Shown piece by piece: positions 1 through 11,429 of a stretch of 64,000 nucleotides of DNA. Made by a program: the position numbers and the translations under genes. Below the pieces are notes generated by a model, which saw nothing but the letters and a program-made list of their open reading frames with translations, made no database searches and was not told where the DNA came from. How positions within the stretch are numbered: the stretch's first letter is position 1; each line of letters begins with the position of its first letter. The stretch comes from Ignelater luminosus (Eukaryota; Arthropoda; Insecta; Coleoptera; Elateridae): positions 110,894 to 174,893 of the forward strand of contig VTPC01000965.1 in the NCBI GenBank assembly GCA_011009095.1. Reading direction: 5' to 3'.

Positions 1-479
1 ATTTGCATTTGCACTCTCAATTGCACATTGCCTTATCACAATTTCATTTCTATAGTCTATCTATTTGCAGTAGAAATTAAATTTAAAACTCATCATTTAT
101 TGCCTCTAGTTTTTCAATCATCATACTTCATGTTTTCATGATGATGTTTTCATTCACTTTGATCTGATCACATTTAGTGTCCATTCGCTCTGGTGACATA
201 TTCCTTCTGTTTGTTATTAAATTAAGGTTTGTTCATGTTTATTTCTCTTGAGCCAAATTCTGCATTTGCTGAATGCAAATTGTCCATCTCGAGTTCCTTC
301 TTTCCAATTGTTTCTTCGATCTTTGCCTATCTTACAGTCTTTGTGAAACTCCACCTTGATCTTCTCTCTAAAACCTATTGGACTTCCACTAAATTTTATT
401 GCGCAGCGAACCTTGTAAGAGATTAAATTACCTGATTTTTACTTGTTCTGCCAAAGCTTTGAAATGAGTATACTTATTT
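1..479. other. AT-rich sequence, nothing recognised
   Basis: Short ORFs only, without family motifs. No RNA gene or repeat was recognised by eye. Confidence 0.5.
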
Positions 480-790
480 GAGTCGAAGAATACAACGAAA
501 TTCAACTCTTCCGTTTGGAGGCGTGTTAAAAATAAAAAAGGAAATTTGTTTTTCCTTCAGACGAAGGAACCGCTCAGAAGCTGGAATCGACGTGATATTC
601 GACTTCTGCGTTCTAGCAACATTCTTCTACCCTCCACAGAAAACCAGACTTGATTAAATTAATTTCTGCGTTTTTCAGAAATGTCCGTTTTAAAATTTTC
701 AAAGTTCCAATCGCGGTTTGCCCTTTTTAAAAAACGACGACGTGGAAATCCCGCAAACGCTTCTAGTCATCAGCCAACGGAGTACGCGCA
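480..790 (+). repeat. Dispersed repeat family A, upstream copies
   Basis: Two blocks match sequence at 3.58-3.85 kb. The block at about 490-570 (GGCGTGTTAAAAATAAAAAA followed by TTTTTCCTTCAGACG) matches 3730-3775. The block at about 650-740 (TTTTTCAGAAATGTCCGTTTT, then an AATCGCGGT motif) matches 3615-3680. The two blocks are in opposite order on the two sides of the LINE, which suggests that these are pieces of a tandem array of roughly 300-400 bp units. I see no coding potential. Confidence 0.6.
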
Positions 791-1140
791 TTTGGGTATT
801 TAGCTTTCTTAAGGAGGTTAATGGAGGCCAAGAACAGACGGGAGGCCTCCAAGTGACTTGTTGATGGGCTAAGTATGTAGCTTGCCTAATTCATAAAGGA
901 CTCAGCTCGATCTTGGACCACTGCGGGTGGTCTGTTGCATAATGAAAGGTTAATGGTGAGAAAGAACCGAATACTGAGCTAGGAAGTTGGCGTGATCGTA
1001 TTTAGCTTTCATAAAGAGAAAAAAAGATGGAAAACCCGATATTGTTCTCTTAATGATGTTAATGAGGACTTTGGCCCATCAGAAGTGGCCCGTTTGAGGA
1101 TTTAGTTTTCTAACAAAGCGAGGTTCGACTAATAGCCGCC
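790..1140 (+). repeat. Degenerate copies of the 185 bp satellite
   Basis: The segment holds GGACCACTGCGGGTGGTC at about 915-932, with downstream and upstream context like the array at 5.25-6.5 kb: CTTGG before it, CTGTTG and a GAA-rich stretch after it, AAGGTTAATGG and TTTAGCTTTC nearby. It is much more diverged than the main arrays. It abuts the 5' side of the LINE. Confidence 0.45.
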
Positions 1141-2326
1141 ACAAGTGTGTACATTAATGCCTATTGCAAGAAAGTTAAAACTGAACACAAGTTTACTTTT
1201 AATTTTCTTTAGTTTGAAGTTGAACACACAAATTATTTTGAAGCAGAATTTCCACGCATAAACGAAAGCGAACACGATCTAATTGAGTTCTGTGCAATGA
1301 ATAAGCTCAGGATTAATAATAAATGCTTTGACCACCCAATACAACATAAGGTCACGTGGAGTAACAAAAGAAACCAACACACCGTAATCGACTTCACAAT
1401 TAGCAACAGGGCAATACACCCAAAGCAAGTAATAGATGTCTGAACACCGTCATCAGCAAATATTGGAACTCACCAAGGACTTGTACTGTGCAAACTAAAC
1501 CTTCAAATACATAAACAGAAAACCAGGCCTTTCTACGTGGAAAAGATTAGTATAGAAAGCATCCAAAAGCCAAGCACAAGGGACATTTACAGAAACAGAC
1601 CGAAGCAAAAATTAAAAAAGGACACAGGGCCTATACACGGAACAGTAGCGAGAATGTGGGAAAACACCAAAACAAATATACAAGACACGGCGAGAGAAGC
1701 ATTAAGTATAAGAAAAGTAAACAGAAACAAAAGAACAGGGAAAACACCATGGTTCAAAGAAGAAATTCGGATGATAACAGAGAAAAAAAAGAAAACCTTT
1801 CTCAAATACAAAAAAACATAAAACACCCCAAGAATACAATAACTACAAAAACATTAGAAATTTAGCTCAACTAAACATAAGAGCAATAAAAGAAAATTAC
1901 TGGGAAAAATTCACAAAAGACCTGGAACATGACCTATATGGCTATCAAAAGCGAATATGGAGAATGATACAAGGACAAAAATTGGAAATTAATGAAACAG
2001 TACAAATAACCAATATTAGCGAAAAGGAATGGATACGATATTTCGAAAAAATATATGAAGGGGAGGAAACCACAAGCTAAGCAACAGACTACGAAGGTGC
2101 AGGCTTTAGGTGCATTACTGAAGAAGAAGTTAAAGAAGCCCTGAGAAAACTTAAGAATAGAAAGGCTTCAGGACCTGACACTATTTCAAATGAATTATTG
2201 CAATACGGAGGAGAAGAGCTAACATCTGCATTACATAAACTATTCAACAGAATAATGGAAGAAGATCGAGTACCCTAAGAATGAAAACACAGCCACACAA
2301 TACCAATCCATAAGAAAGGAGATAAT

Positions 2327-2348
2327 TACTACTACTACTACTACTACT
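2327..2348 (+). repeat. (TAC)n microsatellite inside RT coding sequence
   Basis: About seven perfect TAC/CTA units lie exactly where the RT frame should encode the block before LLNSTLKLF. Read in the RT frame the units are CTA, leucine. Confidence 0.9.
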
Positions 2349-2976
2349 AAACTCTACACTAAAATTATTCACATCCATCATTCATAATCGGTTGCAGACG
2401 AAATTAGTCGTAGAAGAGGAACAACAAGGATTACGTAGGAATAGAAGTACTGTAGACGCCATTTTCATACTGAGGCAACTGGTTGAAAAAGCGTACGAAT
2501 ACAATACCCCGCTGTATATATGTTTCGTTGACATGACAAAAGTCTTTGATCGTGTACGGAAGAATGACGTACTGAGTATAATGAAAGGAACGAATCAGCC
2601 AACACAAATAATAAACATAATCAACGGCATGAATACCAACAACACAACACAAATTTTAAGAAGTAAAAGCATGATACGACCTATAAACATCAAGACTGGA
2701 ATAAGACAAGGAGACCCTCTTAGTCCTCTGTTACTTAAATTGACAATGAATCAGATAATTCGCGAGATTAAAGGTAATAAAGGCTATCAAATAGGAAATA
2801 AGAACATTAGTATATTATGTTACGCGGATGACACCTCACTACTGGCAAATAATGAAAACGACCTACAAAGGCTTTTGTACCGATTCGACACTACCGCAAA
2901 GTGGCTTAACATGCAGATATCAACAGTAAAAACACAAACGACGGTACAAACTAGAAATAGACAAAGAGATAATTGA
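2341..2976 (+). pseudogene. Reverse transcriptase core of the LINE at 1.2-3.55 kb
   Basis: This is the longest open piece of the element. It reads LNSTLKLFTSI, then QQGLRRNRST, then FVDMTKVFDRV (motif A, aspartate present), GIRQGDPLSPLL (motif B) and CYADDTSLLANN (motif C, catalytic YADD at 2821-2832), followed by the thumb-like WLNMQIS. The active-site residues are therefore intact although the reading frame is broken on both sides. There is no credible own start codon; it is a fragment of a longer polyprotein. The CTA run just upstream replaces codons where related elements have a conserved YR-G-I-LL block. Confidence 0.85.
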
Positions 2977-3579
2977 ACAAGTGAGCACCTTTCACTATCT
3001 AGAAATAGAGATAACCAGCACAAGAGAAACAAAATTGGAAACACAAAGACAAATCATGAAAGCTGCGCAAATTGCTGGCGCACCCAACTCAACAATATGG
3101 CACAACAAACATATAACCAAAGAAAGTAAAACACGAATATACAAAGTTGCGATAGACCAGTCCTGACTTACGCACATGAAACAAAACCAGAAACAAGAGC
3201 AACAAAACAAAAAATACGTGCAGCAGAAATGAAGATTTTGAAGAAGATGCAAAGGTCGACACTAAGGGACAGGAGGAGAAGTGCAGACCCTTCTGATGTC
3301 TGCACTGCAAAGTGGAAGATGTGATAAAATGGACCAAGAAGAGAAAAAATAATGGAACCACCGTGTCAGTTGTATGAACAACGAAAGAATGGCAAAGATC
3401 TACAGAGCCAATCAACCCAATGTAAAGAGACCTCCCGGAAGACTCCCAAAACGATGGGCTGAGAGCTGGCAATCATCATCCGTAGAATAAATAAACGGGC
3501 AACAGGAAAAATCCTAGTCTATAAATCAGAAGAAGAAGAAGAAGAAGAAACTGTTTGGGCACGTTGGTGCATTTGTGTC

Positions 3580-4210
3580 CCTCTAGAAACCCTGATTCGA
3601 TTCGATTAACTTCTATATTTTTCAGAAACGTCCGTTTTGAAATTTCCTAATTCCGAACCGAAGTTTCGATTGCGGTATGTTTTTTTAAACGACTGGAAGA
3701 TACCGCGAACCCAGTAGTACGAACGAATTTGGGGGCGTTTTAGAAAGAAAAAAGGAATTTCTTTTCCTTCGGACGTTTTAGGCGCGGTTAGCGGAGGTGC
3801 CAGAGCGATCGAGTTATCATCTGTGGGTTATTTAGTTTCTGTGAGAGTTCAATGTAGATTCCCAGCGTTTTCCGGGAATTCTCAGCGCTCTTCACAGTGT
3901 TTAGAGAAGATTCATAGCGTCTTTCCAGAATTTCGATACGCTGCCTTTGGTAGCATCAATAATTTGCCTAAATATTTTGATTATAAAGTTGCCGCCCAAT
4001 AAGACAGTCAGAGGGTGGTCCGCTGTAGTATTTGTTTTCACTGGTCCCTTGAGAGCGTTGATGGTGTCCGAGGAATGGAAAATTAGTAAAAATGACTTTA
4101 ATTAAATTAAAAGATAATTTTGGGCGCCACCGCGTTCTGATGATGAGAATAATTCCCAAAGCGGGCCAACCCTGAGATCCACTCTGGAGGACACCGTAAC
4201 ACCGCAACAT
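3580..4210 (+). repeat. Dispersed repeat family A, downstream copy
   Basis: The left part (3595-3790) matches 480-790 upstream of the LINE. The right part (about 3810-4150) matches the reverse complement of about 26,880-27,180, including a GTTATTTAGTTTCTGTGAG-like block, an AATTCTCAGCG-like block and a long TTAATTAAATTAAAAGAT-like block. An 80-codon minus-strand ORF lies here (3968-4210), but it falls within the repeat and matches no family I know. I see no host gene. Confidence 0.65.
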
Positions 4211-5250
4211 AAAATTTAGTTATAATTTAAACCAAACTCAGAAAATAAAAAAAAATAAAAAAAGACTGAACCTTAGTAAGAATTATTTCAGTCGTTTTGT
4301 TATTGTAAATTCCACCATAGTTCAAGTTTTACCCTTTCCGGATGGTCTAATTTTTTCCTGTTTTGTATTTAGTTATAAAATAAATAATAAAAAACAAAAC
4401 AAGGAAAAGAACTACGTGTGATTCAATTTATTTTTGTCAATTTGAAATTTTTATGCCAAAAAGTTCATACTTGAAGTGTCCTAGTACTTTGAAAATGAAT
4501 CGTGAAACAACAAAGAATGCAACAACACAATGCTTTAATTAATATTCACGAGAATTTCTGTCAACTAAATTATTATCATCTTCGACTCTTCTTAGTTACT
4601 TTTAGAGAAGTTTAGTGTCTTTCTGATCAAATTTAAAACATACGTAAAGTTATTCATATCTTGACAACCTAATGCTATCCATTTCACTGTTTTATTATCA
4701 AAACTCATAAGCATTTTGTAAATATGGCAGAAGAGGAAGTGAACAACAGTTGCAATCGGCGTTGTTAGAGCTGACGATTTTACAATTTTTTGACTTCCGA
4801 CGGCTACTAGACGTTCAAAGGTAATCAGATCTCCTGACTAACAGCTCTATCTGTGAAGAGGATCAAGAAGAAATAGAGAGCTGTTTTAGTTAGCATAGAA
4901 AGGAACGCATACAAAACTAATAACACAATGTTTTTGTATCATTATCAAATAGACCCATGTTTGGGGTTTTTGGAGTCGAAACAGATCTGTTGAAGGATAT
5001 GTTGCACAATTCTGGTTTCGGGTAATTTCTTGTTGGCTTTCAGATATTAGTACCCATAAGAGCAGGAACGAAACATACAAATTGGTAATGTAGTCAAAAT
5101 TACCAATAACTTTAAAATCTGCAATTTCTCTTTCCAGTTGTTACCCAGTTCCAACTCCTATCAGGGCTGTTTCCATTTTGAATTGGTTTTTGAGTATGAA
5201 TCTTGATTAAGATAGATCTAAGTCTGTACTTGGCGTGATTGATTATCTTC
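4211..5250. other. AT-rich sequence, nothing recognised
   Basis: No coding motif is seen. An A-rich run follows family A at about 4240-4265. A short complementary pair (AACAGCTCTAT near 4840 and ATAGAGAGCTGTT near 4873) is too weak to call. Confidence 0.5.
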
Positions 5251-5253
5251 ATA

Positions 5254-6515
5254 GATTTCTGTTTATGTTTAGCTTTGTTAAAAAAGTTAGAAAAGGAAAG
5301 TGGGCCGTTAGGTTGCGGAGACAGTCCAATGTTAGTAATATGGAGGGCGAAGCCAGGCTTCGTGCCACCGAAGGTGGCCTGTTAGACTATGAAGCTTAGT
5401 TCGTTTACGTTTCTAGTTTTTTAAGAGGACAGAACCAAATTTCTGTTTATATTTAGCTTTGTTAAGAAAGTTAGAAAAGGAAAGTGCAGCGTTAGGTTGT
5501 GGAGACAGTCCAATGTTAGTATTATGGAGGGCAAAACCGGATTTCGTGCCACCGAAGGTGGCCTGTTAGACTGCGAAGTTTAGCTTGTTTACGTTTCTAG
5601 TTTTTTTGGAGGACAGAACCAGATTTCTGTTTATGTTTAGCTTTGTTAAGAAAGGTAGAAAAGGAAAGTGCCTTGTTAGGTTTTAGAGGATGCAGCAGGA
5701 TTCTTGTTTTATGTTCAACTTTTCTAGGGAAGTTCGGAAAGGAAAGTGGCCCGTTAGTTTGCAGAGCCAGGTCAGCATTGCTGTCTAGCTCTCTTGAAAA
5801 GGTTCATGGAGGGCGAAGCCAGATCCTGGGCCTGTCATGTGTGTGAAGCTCAACCGGTGCACGTCTTCAATTCTTTTAGAGAATGGAACCGGATTGATGT
5901 TTTTTTAAGAAAGTTAGACAAGGCTCCTCCCGTGTTGATATGTAGCTCTATTAAGAAGTTCATGCAAGGATTTTGGGCCACCGTAGGTGGCCTGATAGAG
6001 TGTGAAGCTTAACCTCTATATTCATGTTTAGATTTTTAAAAAAACTTCGAAAAGCAGAGCGGCCCGTTAGATTGTGGAGCCTGTTCTGTGTTGGTATCTA
6101 GCTCTTTTGAGATCTTGAGCCACCAAAGGTGGCTTTAGAATTTACCTCGTACGTGGCTCCAGCTCTTTTAGAGAGCGGAATCGGATTGATGTTCATGTTT
6201 AACTCTGTTAAGAGAGTTAAGAAAAGGAGAGTGGCCCGTGTGGTTGCACACTGCACAGCCTACCCCGTATTGATATCTAGCTCTTTTGAAAAAATTAACG
6301 AAGGACGAAACCCGATCTTGGGCCACCACAGATGGCCTCTGAAACTTCGAAGTTGCTTCTGTGTATGTACCTAGCTCTGTTAAAAGGCGGAACCGGATTA
6401 TTTTTCCATGTCTAGGTGTTTTAAGAAACTTATAAAAGGAAAGTGGCCTGTGGTTGCAAAGCCTGTCTCGTGTTGGTATCTAGTTGCTTTGAAAAGGTTA
6501 ATGGAGGGCGAAACC
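5254..6515 (+). repeat. 185 bp satellite, array 1
   Basis: The block beginning ATTTCTGTTTATGTTTAG recurs at 5254, 5439 and 5622, so the first units are about 184-185 bp. Later units are more diverged and range from about 170 to 210 bp. Each unit carries a GC-rich palindrome of the form GCCACC(N)3GGTGGC (near 5367, 5550, 5980 and, degraded, 6120 and 6320), then CTGTTAGA and GAAGCTTA. A second half-unit carries AAAGGAAAGTGGCCCGTTAGGTTG and ATCTAGCTCTTTTGAAAAGGTT. Several ORFs of 60-80 codons fall inside the array and reflect its composition, not genes. The same family lies in reverse orientation at 47.04-49.48 kb. Confidence 0.85.
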
Positions 6516-8860
6516 ACTTTGATTTTGGATTAGACAAAAACTCTGCTGGAACATAAGATCGTGGAATGGAAGAGATCAAGTGCTCTTTCCAAAACTAGAC
6601 GTAGAGGAAAAGGCATGGCCAAATTTGAAAACCACACGTTAGTCTATAGAGGTAAAGAGAGAGCTAGCAAACTGGCGAAAAGGTGCAATGAGATGCAGGG
6701 CATGCCTGTTTAGAACTTTATATTCTTTGCACATTAAAATAATTTTTCGAGAGACTCCTTAAGCTGTAAATAATTGCAGTAAGAAATAGTTTTAATAAAA
6801 TTTGAAACTTTACACAATACACTAGCAGTAAATACGTACTTTTTATAATATCACGGTCCCTATATTGAAATCTTTTAAAAATACATTAAAATACCAGATT
6901 TACACTAACTTTAAGTTTTTTTTCTGTTTATCAAACAAATGGGAAAGAAATGAAAATTATTAAAACGTAGAACAAATTACCCGTTAACACGCGAAATATG
7001 AAACAAAACAATTTTCTAGTCATTAAAGCTATTGTGCATCAAAACATGCTTTTAATATCGAAAGTTAAAACGATCCAAATAATATTAAGAATTCATTTAT
7101 AAACAAAATTATTTATTTTTTGTAAATCTTTCCATAAAAGACTTACAAATCGGCCTAAATAAATAAGATCAAGATTAATTGTTTATAATATTTATCTTTT
7201 CAATACCGACAAGGAATAAGTAGTGCAAAAACAGATGTAATCTGCGGGATGTCTTATAAAACATATACACGCTTTGCATGGCAACCTCATTACAGATAAC
7301 TCTTTGGTATTTGGCCAAATAAAATGTTACATTTCCGCATACAACAACGTTTCTGGTTTGTTTATATTGTGTTACATTATTTATGCTATAATACACCTGA
7401 TGTGAAACCAACCTGTTAATTTTTTCTTTTTTAATTTAAGATGTGACGCAACAAAAAAATGTTGAGAAATGCTCCAGATTCAATTTAGGCTAATTTTGTA
7501 TATTTATAAAATCAAATAATGCAAGGCCGAATTAGTTGTCCTTGTTTTTATGCAGAACGAGTGTGTTGATACTAATTTCTTAAAAATACAAACTACTTTC
7601 TTTCCTTAACTGTTTCGAATTTGAAAATTGCTAACTGATAGAAATTACGAAAATGTACATACTATAAGTACACACACGCATATTTGATGATCATGTTTTG
7701 AAATCACTTCCTGATTCTCATCAGCATCACATTCAAGCTCGCATTCACGCTGGTGTTGTTTGTTTTCTAATATGCACATTTAATTACACGGTGAATTCTT
7801 ACATAAATTGGTTAATTATCGCTGTATATGGATATACCTGTTATGTATTGCATCAAACGTATCATTTCTATTATGAACTGTGTAATTAAGAATAATTTCA
7901 GTAAAATATATTTGCTATCGTTAGGTCAACTATTCAGTGTAATAATATAATGTAAACCGTTATAAGTCTCACAGTAAAAGAAACTTTGAGAACGTGTCGT
8001 GTTTCGCATGTTGCTTCTGGCTAAATATTCTAGATTGAATGTGCAGTTAATGCTGGTAACCACAAAGAGGTAATTCATAGTTTATATATACGCGAGGTAC
8101 TTTATAAAATTACGCTTCTACTATAAAATGTTTGATGTATACCGGAATTGACTGTCATTGAAGCTCTCGTAGTTAATTGCTAGTAAGATAGAGGATTCTA
8201 AGAATTATTCACAATGAGTTGTTTATTTCTTGATTCCTAGTAACGACAGGGATTGTACTAATTGCTTTAAAGGAATCCAATACTTACACCACAATATAAA
8301 ATCACATTTTGATTTTGGTGGAAAAACCGTAGACCCATAAGGTTAGGTAACCATTTAATAGAATTACACAAAGTAATAAAATGTATAAAACCAAGGCTTT
8401 TCATTTTATGCAGAAAATTATCCTAAGAAAGAATTAATTGATTATATAAGGTAGCTCTTAATGGCTACATACCAAAGCTTATTACATTGCAAGGAGAAGA
8501 TGAAAAAGGTTATACTACTTATATCAGTTTATATCATTTTTTGATTTTATTAGCTCATTTAGACAAAGGAAACGGAACACTATTATGAATTTCTAAAAAA
8601 CAAGAGACAATTTGTATTGGAAAAATTTCTATGAAAATATTGATGCGACAACCATGAACTTGTTAGTCCCATCCGGAGAGAGGAAGCGGTTGCTATTTCC
8701 AATAGTAAGAATTCTGACTCTAAGTAAAGACGACATTAGCCACAGTTAGCCTTATTACCAATCTCTTCAGTAGCTGTCTTCTATGCGAATACTTTGTTTT
8801 AACTTACCAATCTCATTGCTTTTGTCATCGAAATCATCCTCATCGATCGACCTTCTCTGA
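6516..8860. other. AT-rich sequence, nothing recognised
   Basis: Only short ORFs without motifs occur. Around 6540-6720 there is a slightly less AT-rich stretch that I cannot place. I see no RNA gene. Confidence 0.45.
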
Positions 8861-9550
8861 CAAGGTCTGGCACGAACATGTCCTCCTTCAACTCATCAAT
8901 TTTATTTTTCCGCCTCTTAAACCGACAGCATAGAGTCCGTGTTAGACAAATCCTTTCAAGAGTGTTCACTCCATTTGCTGGAGTTTTCCAGGGTTTAGTT
9001 CTCTTACTTTTGTCACAACATTCCCTAACCACAACAACCAAATATCCATATGGTCCAGGATTCCCTTTCGGTTGAAAACTTAGTTCCCAAACGCAATCTG
9101 GCAATCCGACATAGAAAAGCTTCACAAAAACTCCAAAACTTAAACCTGGTAATATCTGTCTGAATCTCTGAAGTTTTCTTGTAAATCTCTTCCCATCGCT
9201 TAAATACTTGAAGGTTACCTTTTCATCTGCCATTATGAACATAGTCCATTGGCGCGGCGAGTAGCTCTGCCAAATCCACGAAGGCATTCCGCGTTGCCAC
9301 CCCTATGCCTTGCTTTTTTCCGATGGGTTACAGACTACAAATTTACCTGTTTCTCAACTGTCTCTCAGTTTGATCTAGAGGCTCCTAATAAGTAAAGAGA
9401 GGGTCATCTTTAGGAGGATTCTTGGCATGAAGCGCATGCAGTTGGCTGGGCCGGGGTACCTCCGGTGAACGTCTCGAACTTCCGAGGAGTCGCTGCATAA
9501 CGAAGGCTATCGACCAGGACAGAGCACATCTTCGAGATAAAACTGTTGAA
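8861..9550 (+). mobile_element. Jockey-like LINE fragment, heavily decayed
   Basis: The + strand reads DKVWHEHVLLQL at about 8862-8897. After a frameshift it reads NRQHRVRVRQILSRVFTPFA at about 8920-8980, then GVFQG. These are RT motif A and the segment up to motif B in the same family as the element at 55.66-57.2 kb, which has DKVWHEGLLHKL and SHRQHRVRIKGILSKPFTP. Downstream pieces are uncertain: LKYLKVTF near 9200 could be the KYLGV-like block, and RILGMKRMQLAGP near 9418 could be C-terminal. No YADD is seen. The 162-codon minus-strand ORF here is a shadow. Confidence 0.72.
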
Positions 9551-9694
9551 GGAAATCTTGATCCAAAATGAAATACCTTCCAGCCATCTTTCTACAAAAT
9601 ATTGAAAATCTATTAATTACTATCTAAACCAGCATTCGGTTACTTCTATCTAATTACGAAATTGAATCTGCATAACCACCAAATTTCTTCGTGG

Positions 9695-10330
9695 CAATCA
9701 TCCGGAATAGCTCAGTTTTTTCTTTATTTTTTATCTTCTATTCTCTTTGTTGCCACTTGAGGAAAAAAGTGCGTCTCTTCTCCAATCTTCGGGATCATCG
9801 ATGGCACGCCATGAGTAGCAAATCTCATCCGTGGGAGTCATTTTGTTGATGCTCGTCGATTTCCTTCCTTCTCTTGCTTTTGCCTGACCCGGCGACTTTC
9901 AAATTCGATTAATCACTCTGGTTGAGCGTTATAGATCAAATTCCATTAATGTATGTTCACCTCAAGATAAAGAGAAGCTTCTTCAGCTTTTAACACCATT
10001 GCTGGTTGGTAGCCGTTTTAGGATCATGTTGTCATTCGGAAAAGCTCTGTTTCTCCTTTTCTTCTGTTCGTTATGCACGCTCTTCGTTGCTGCCGTCCCT
10101 AGTTAGCAAAAGAAAGTTGTGTATCATTTCCAATCGGTGGCACACCTCGTGTACAAGATCTCATCTGTGCGGATCTTTGCTTTGATGCCCGTCTGTTCCC
10201 TTCTCTTTTTATTCGCCTGGCTTGTCTTCGAATTTGATTAATCAATTCAAATTCCACTAACTTATTCACCTTAGAATGAAAAGAAGCTTTTACAGAGTTT
10301 TTGTTCCGCCCCTTACTGACAGACCCTAAA
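9695..10330. repeat. Diverged tandem duplication, unit about 310-335 bp
   Basis: Copy 1 (about 9695-10,005) and copy 2 (about 10,020-10,320) align along their length. Shared blocks include CTTTGTTGCCAC against CTTCGTTGCTGCC, GGCACGCCATGAGTAGCAAA against GGCACACCTCGTGTACAAG, AAATTCGATTAATCA against AATTTGATTAATCA, and TTCACCTCAAGATAAAGAGA against TTCACCTTAGAATGAAAAGA. On the minus strand the two copies also give similar peptides (EGNRRAS in both), so the source may have been coding. I do not recognise the family. Confidence 0.65.
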
Positions 10331-10640
10331 GGTGTCCCATCAAATTTCCACATTTGACTTTGTAAAAAACTGTTTTAATGTTACTATCTAGGGAGGGGAA
10401 TACTGAGGCAGTAAAGCGCTGCATATTTTATATATTTATCTATACAGCATGTCAGAATACATGTAGTTCAAGCAAATTTATCAACTGAAACCTTAATTAC
10501 CTAGATAATTAACAGGGATTGGTGGTATAACAATTACTGAAGGTCTCCAGAAAACTAACCATTTTGAGCTTCAGAACGAGCTCCATCGCGGCTCAAACTA
10601 GCCATCGAAATCCTTAGAGATTTCTAATTGGACATAAAGG
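10331..10640. other. No recognised feature
   Basis: AT-rich sequence after the tandem duplication. I see nothing supportable. Confidence 0.45.
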
Positions 10641-10644
10641 AGGG

Positions 10645-10890
10645 AGTCCTTTTTTGGGAGCTTCTAAATAAACCATATACGGGGTTCTCTCGGATTCCTG
10701 TCCAAACACAAAGACCCGCTTGTAATTCTAGCATGGGGCATCCGCCTTGTGCTATCCTAACACAGGGATTTCCGTAGGCTTCTGACAAACTCGGGAATTC
10801 CCTTCCGAGCTCCTGACCGAACTTGGAATATTTTGGGATTTTAACATGGATGGTTTTCCCTGGCTTCTACCTGAATATAGGAACCTTTGT
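10645..10890 (+). repeat. Degenerate short tandem repeat
   Basis: A loose unit resembling GGGATTYCC..GGCTYCTGACCRAAC..GGGA recurs near 10,681, 10,766, 10,797 and 10,852. Spacing is irregular (about 30-85 bp) and identity is low. Confidence 0.35.
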
Positions 10891-11140
10891 GGAGAAAGTT
10901 TCTCTTTGGATTGTAAAGTATGTCAAAATGTATAATGTAAGTAAATTATCGTCTAGAGTGCTACTAACAGGAGTCTCTAAACGACCCCACCGATATTCTT
11001 AATAATTCTTTTTGTTTATAAATAAAGAATATAATAATATTATAACTCTATACTAAAACGAACAATATATTTAATAATTACATAAAATAAGAATGCTCTT
11101 AATCAATTTTTCAGGAAGTTATTCTTAAAATTACATCTCT

Positions 11141-11160
11141 GAGGGTCTATCAAAGACCCT
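11141..11160 (-). other. Short perfect hairpin
   Basis: AGGGTCTATCAAAGACCCT has 7 bp arms around a 5-base loop and lies 3' of the Transib-like pseudogene on the minus strand. It might belong to that element's end. That link is a guess. Confidence 0.3.
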
Positions 11161-11429
11161 GTTAGTACCCCAAGGGTCATTTTAGGAGTAATTTTCTTTT
11201 CAACCAGCAAGGAATGTAGAAAATCTAGAGAAGCTGCAACGGCTCGCGTCTGTGCTAGCCCGTGCCGAAGGCGGTGGCAAGGAAAGCGGATACAAAGTTT
11301 TGTGTTTAGCGGTATCAAAATCTGCAGAATGAATGTTGTAGCAACTGCTTCGTGGAAAAATCTATTCTCGCATATCACTTAATCACCAAAGAACCTTTAG
11401 TGAGAGCAGTCGACTTTCTAGTTCAACGA

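Larger units (their letters stand above)
1200..3552 (+). mobile_element. RTE-like non-LTR retrotransposon, decayed, with GAA tail
   Basis: Remains of one endonuclease-reverse transcriptase reading frame run through this interval in several frames. The end of the endonuclease domain is at 1261-1440 (TWSNKRN and VIDFTISNR, then a stop). A basic linker follows at 1537-1821. The first RT blocks are at about 2100-2275 (RKASGPDTISNELL), the RT core is at 2341-2976, and the C-terminal tail is at about 2980-3490, including FHYLEIEIT and KRPPGRLPKRW. The 3' end is a (GAA)n tail at about 3528-3549, as expected for target-primed elements of this type. Stops and frameshifts break it at least at 1441, 2275, 2974 and 3164, so it is inactive. 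The RTE-like clade is my inference from the motif style; the non-LTR assignment is firm. Confidence 0.88.

Noticed and set aside
5254..6515. CRISPR-like array
   Set aside because: Repeats are long, diverged and contiguous, without unique spacers, in a eukaryotic setting.
8799..9287. 162-codon minus-strand ORF
   Set aside because: It is the antisense shadow of the Jockey-like fragment on the + strand.
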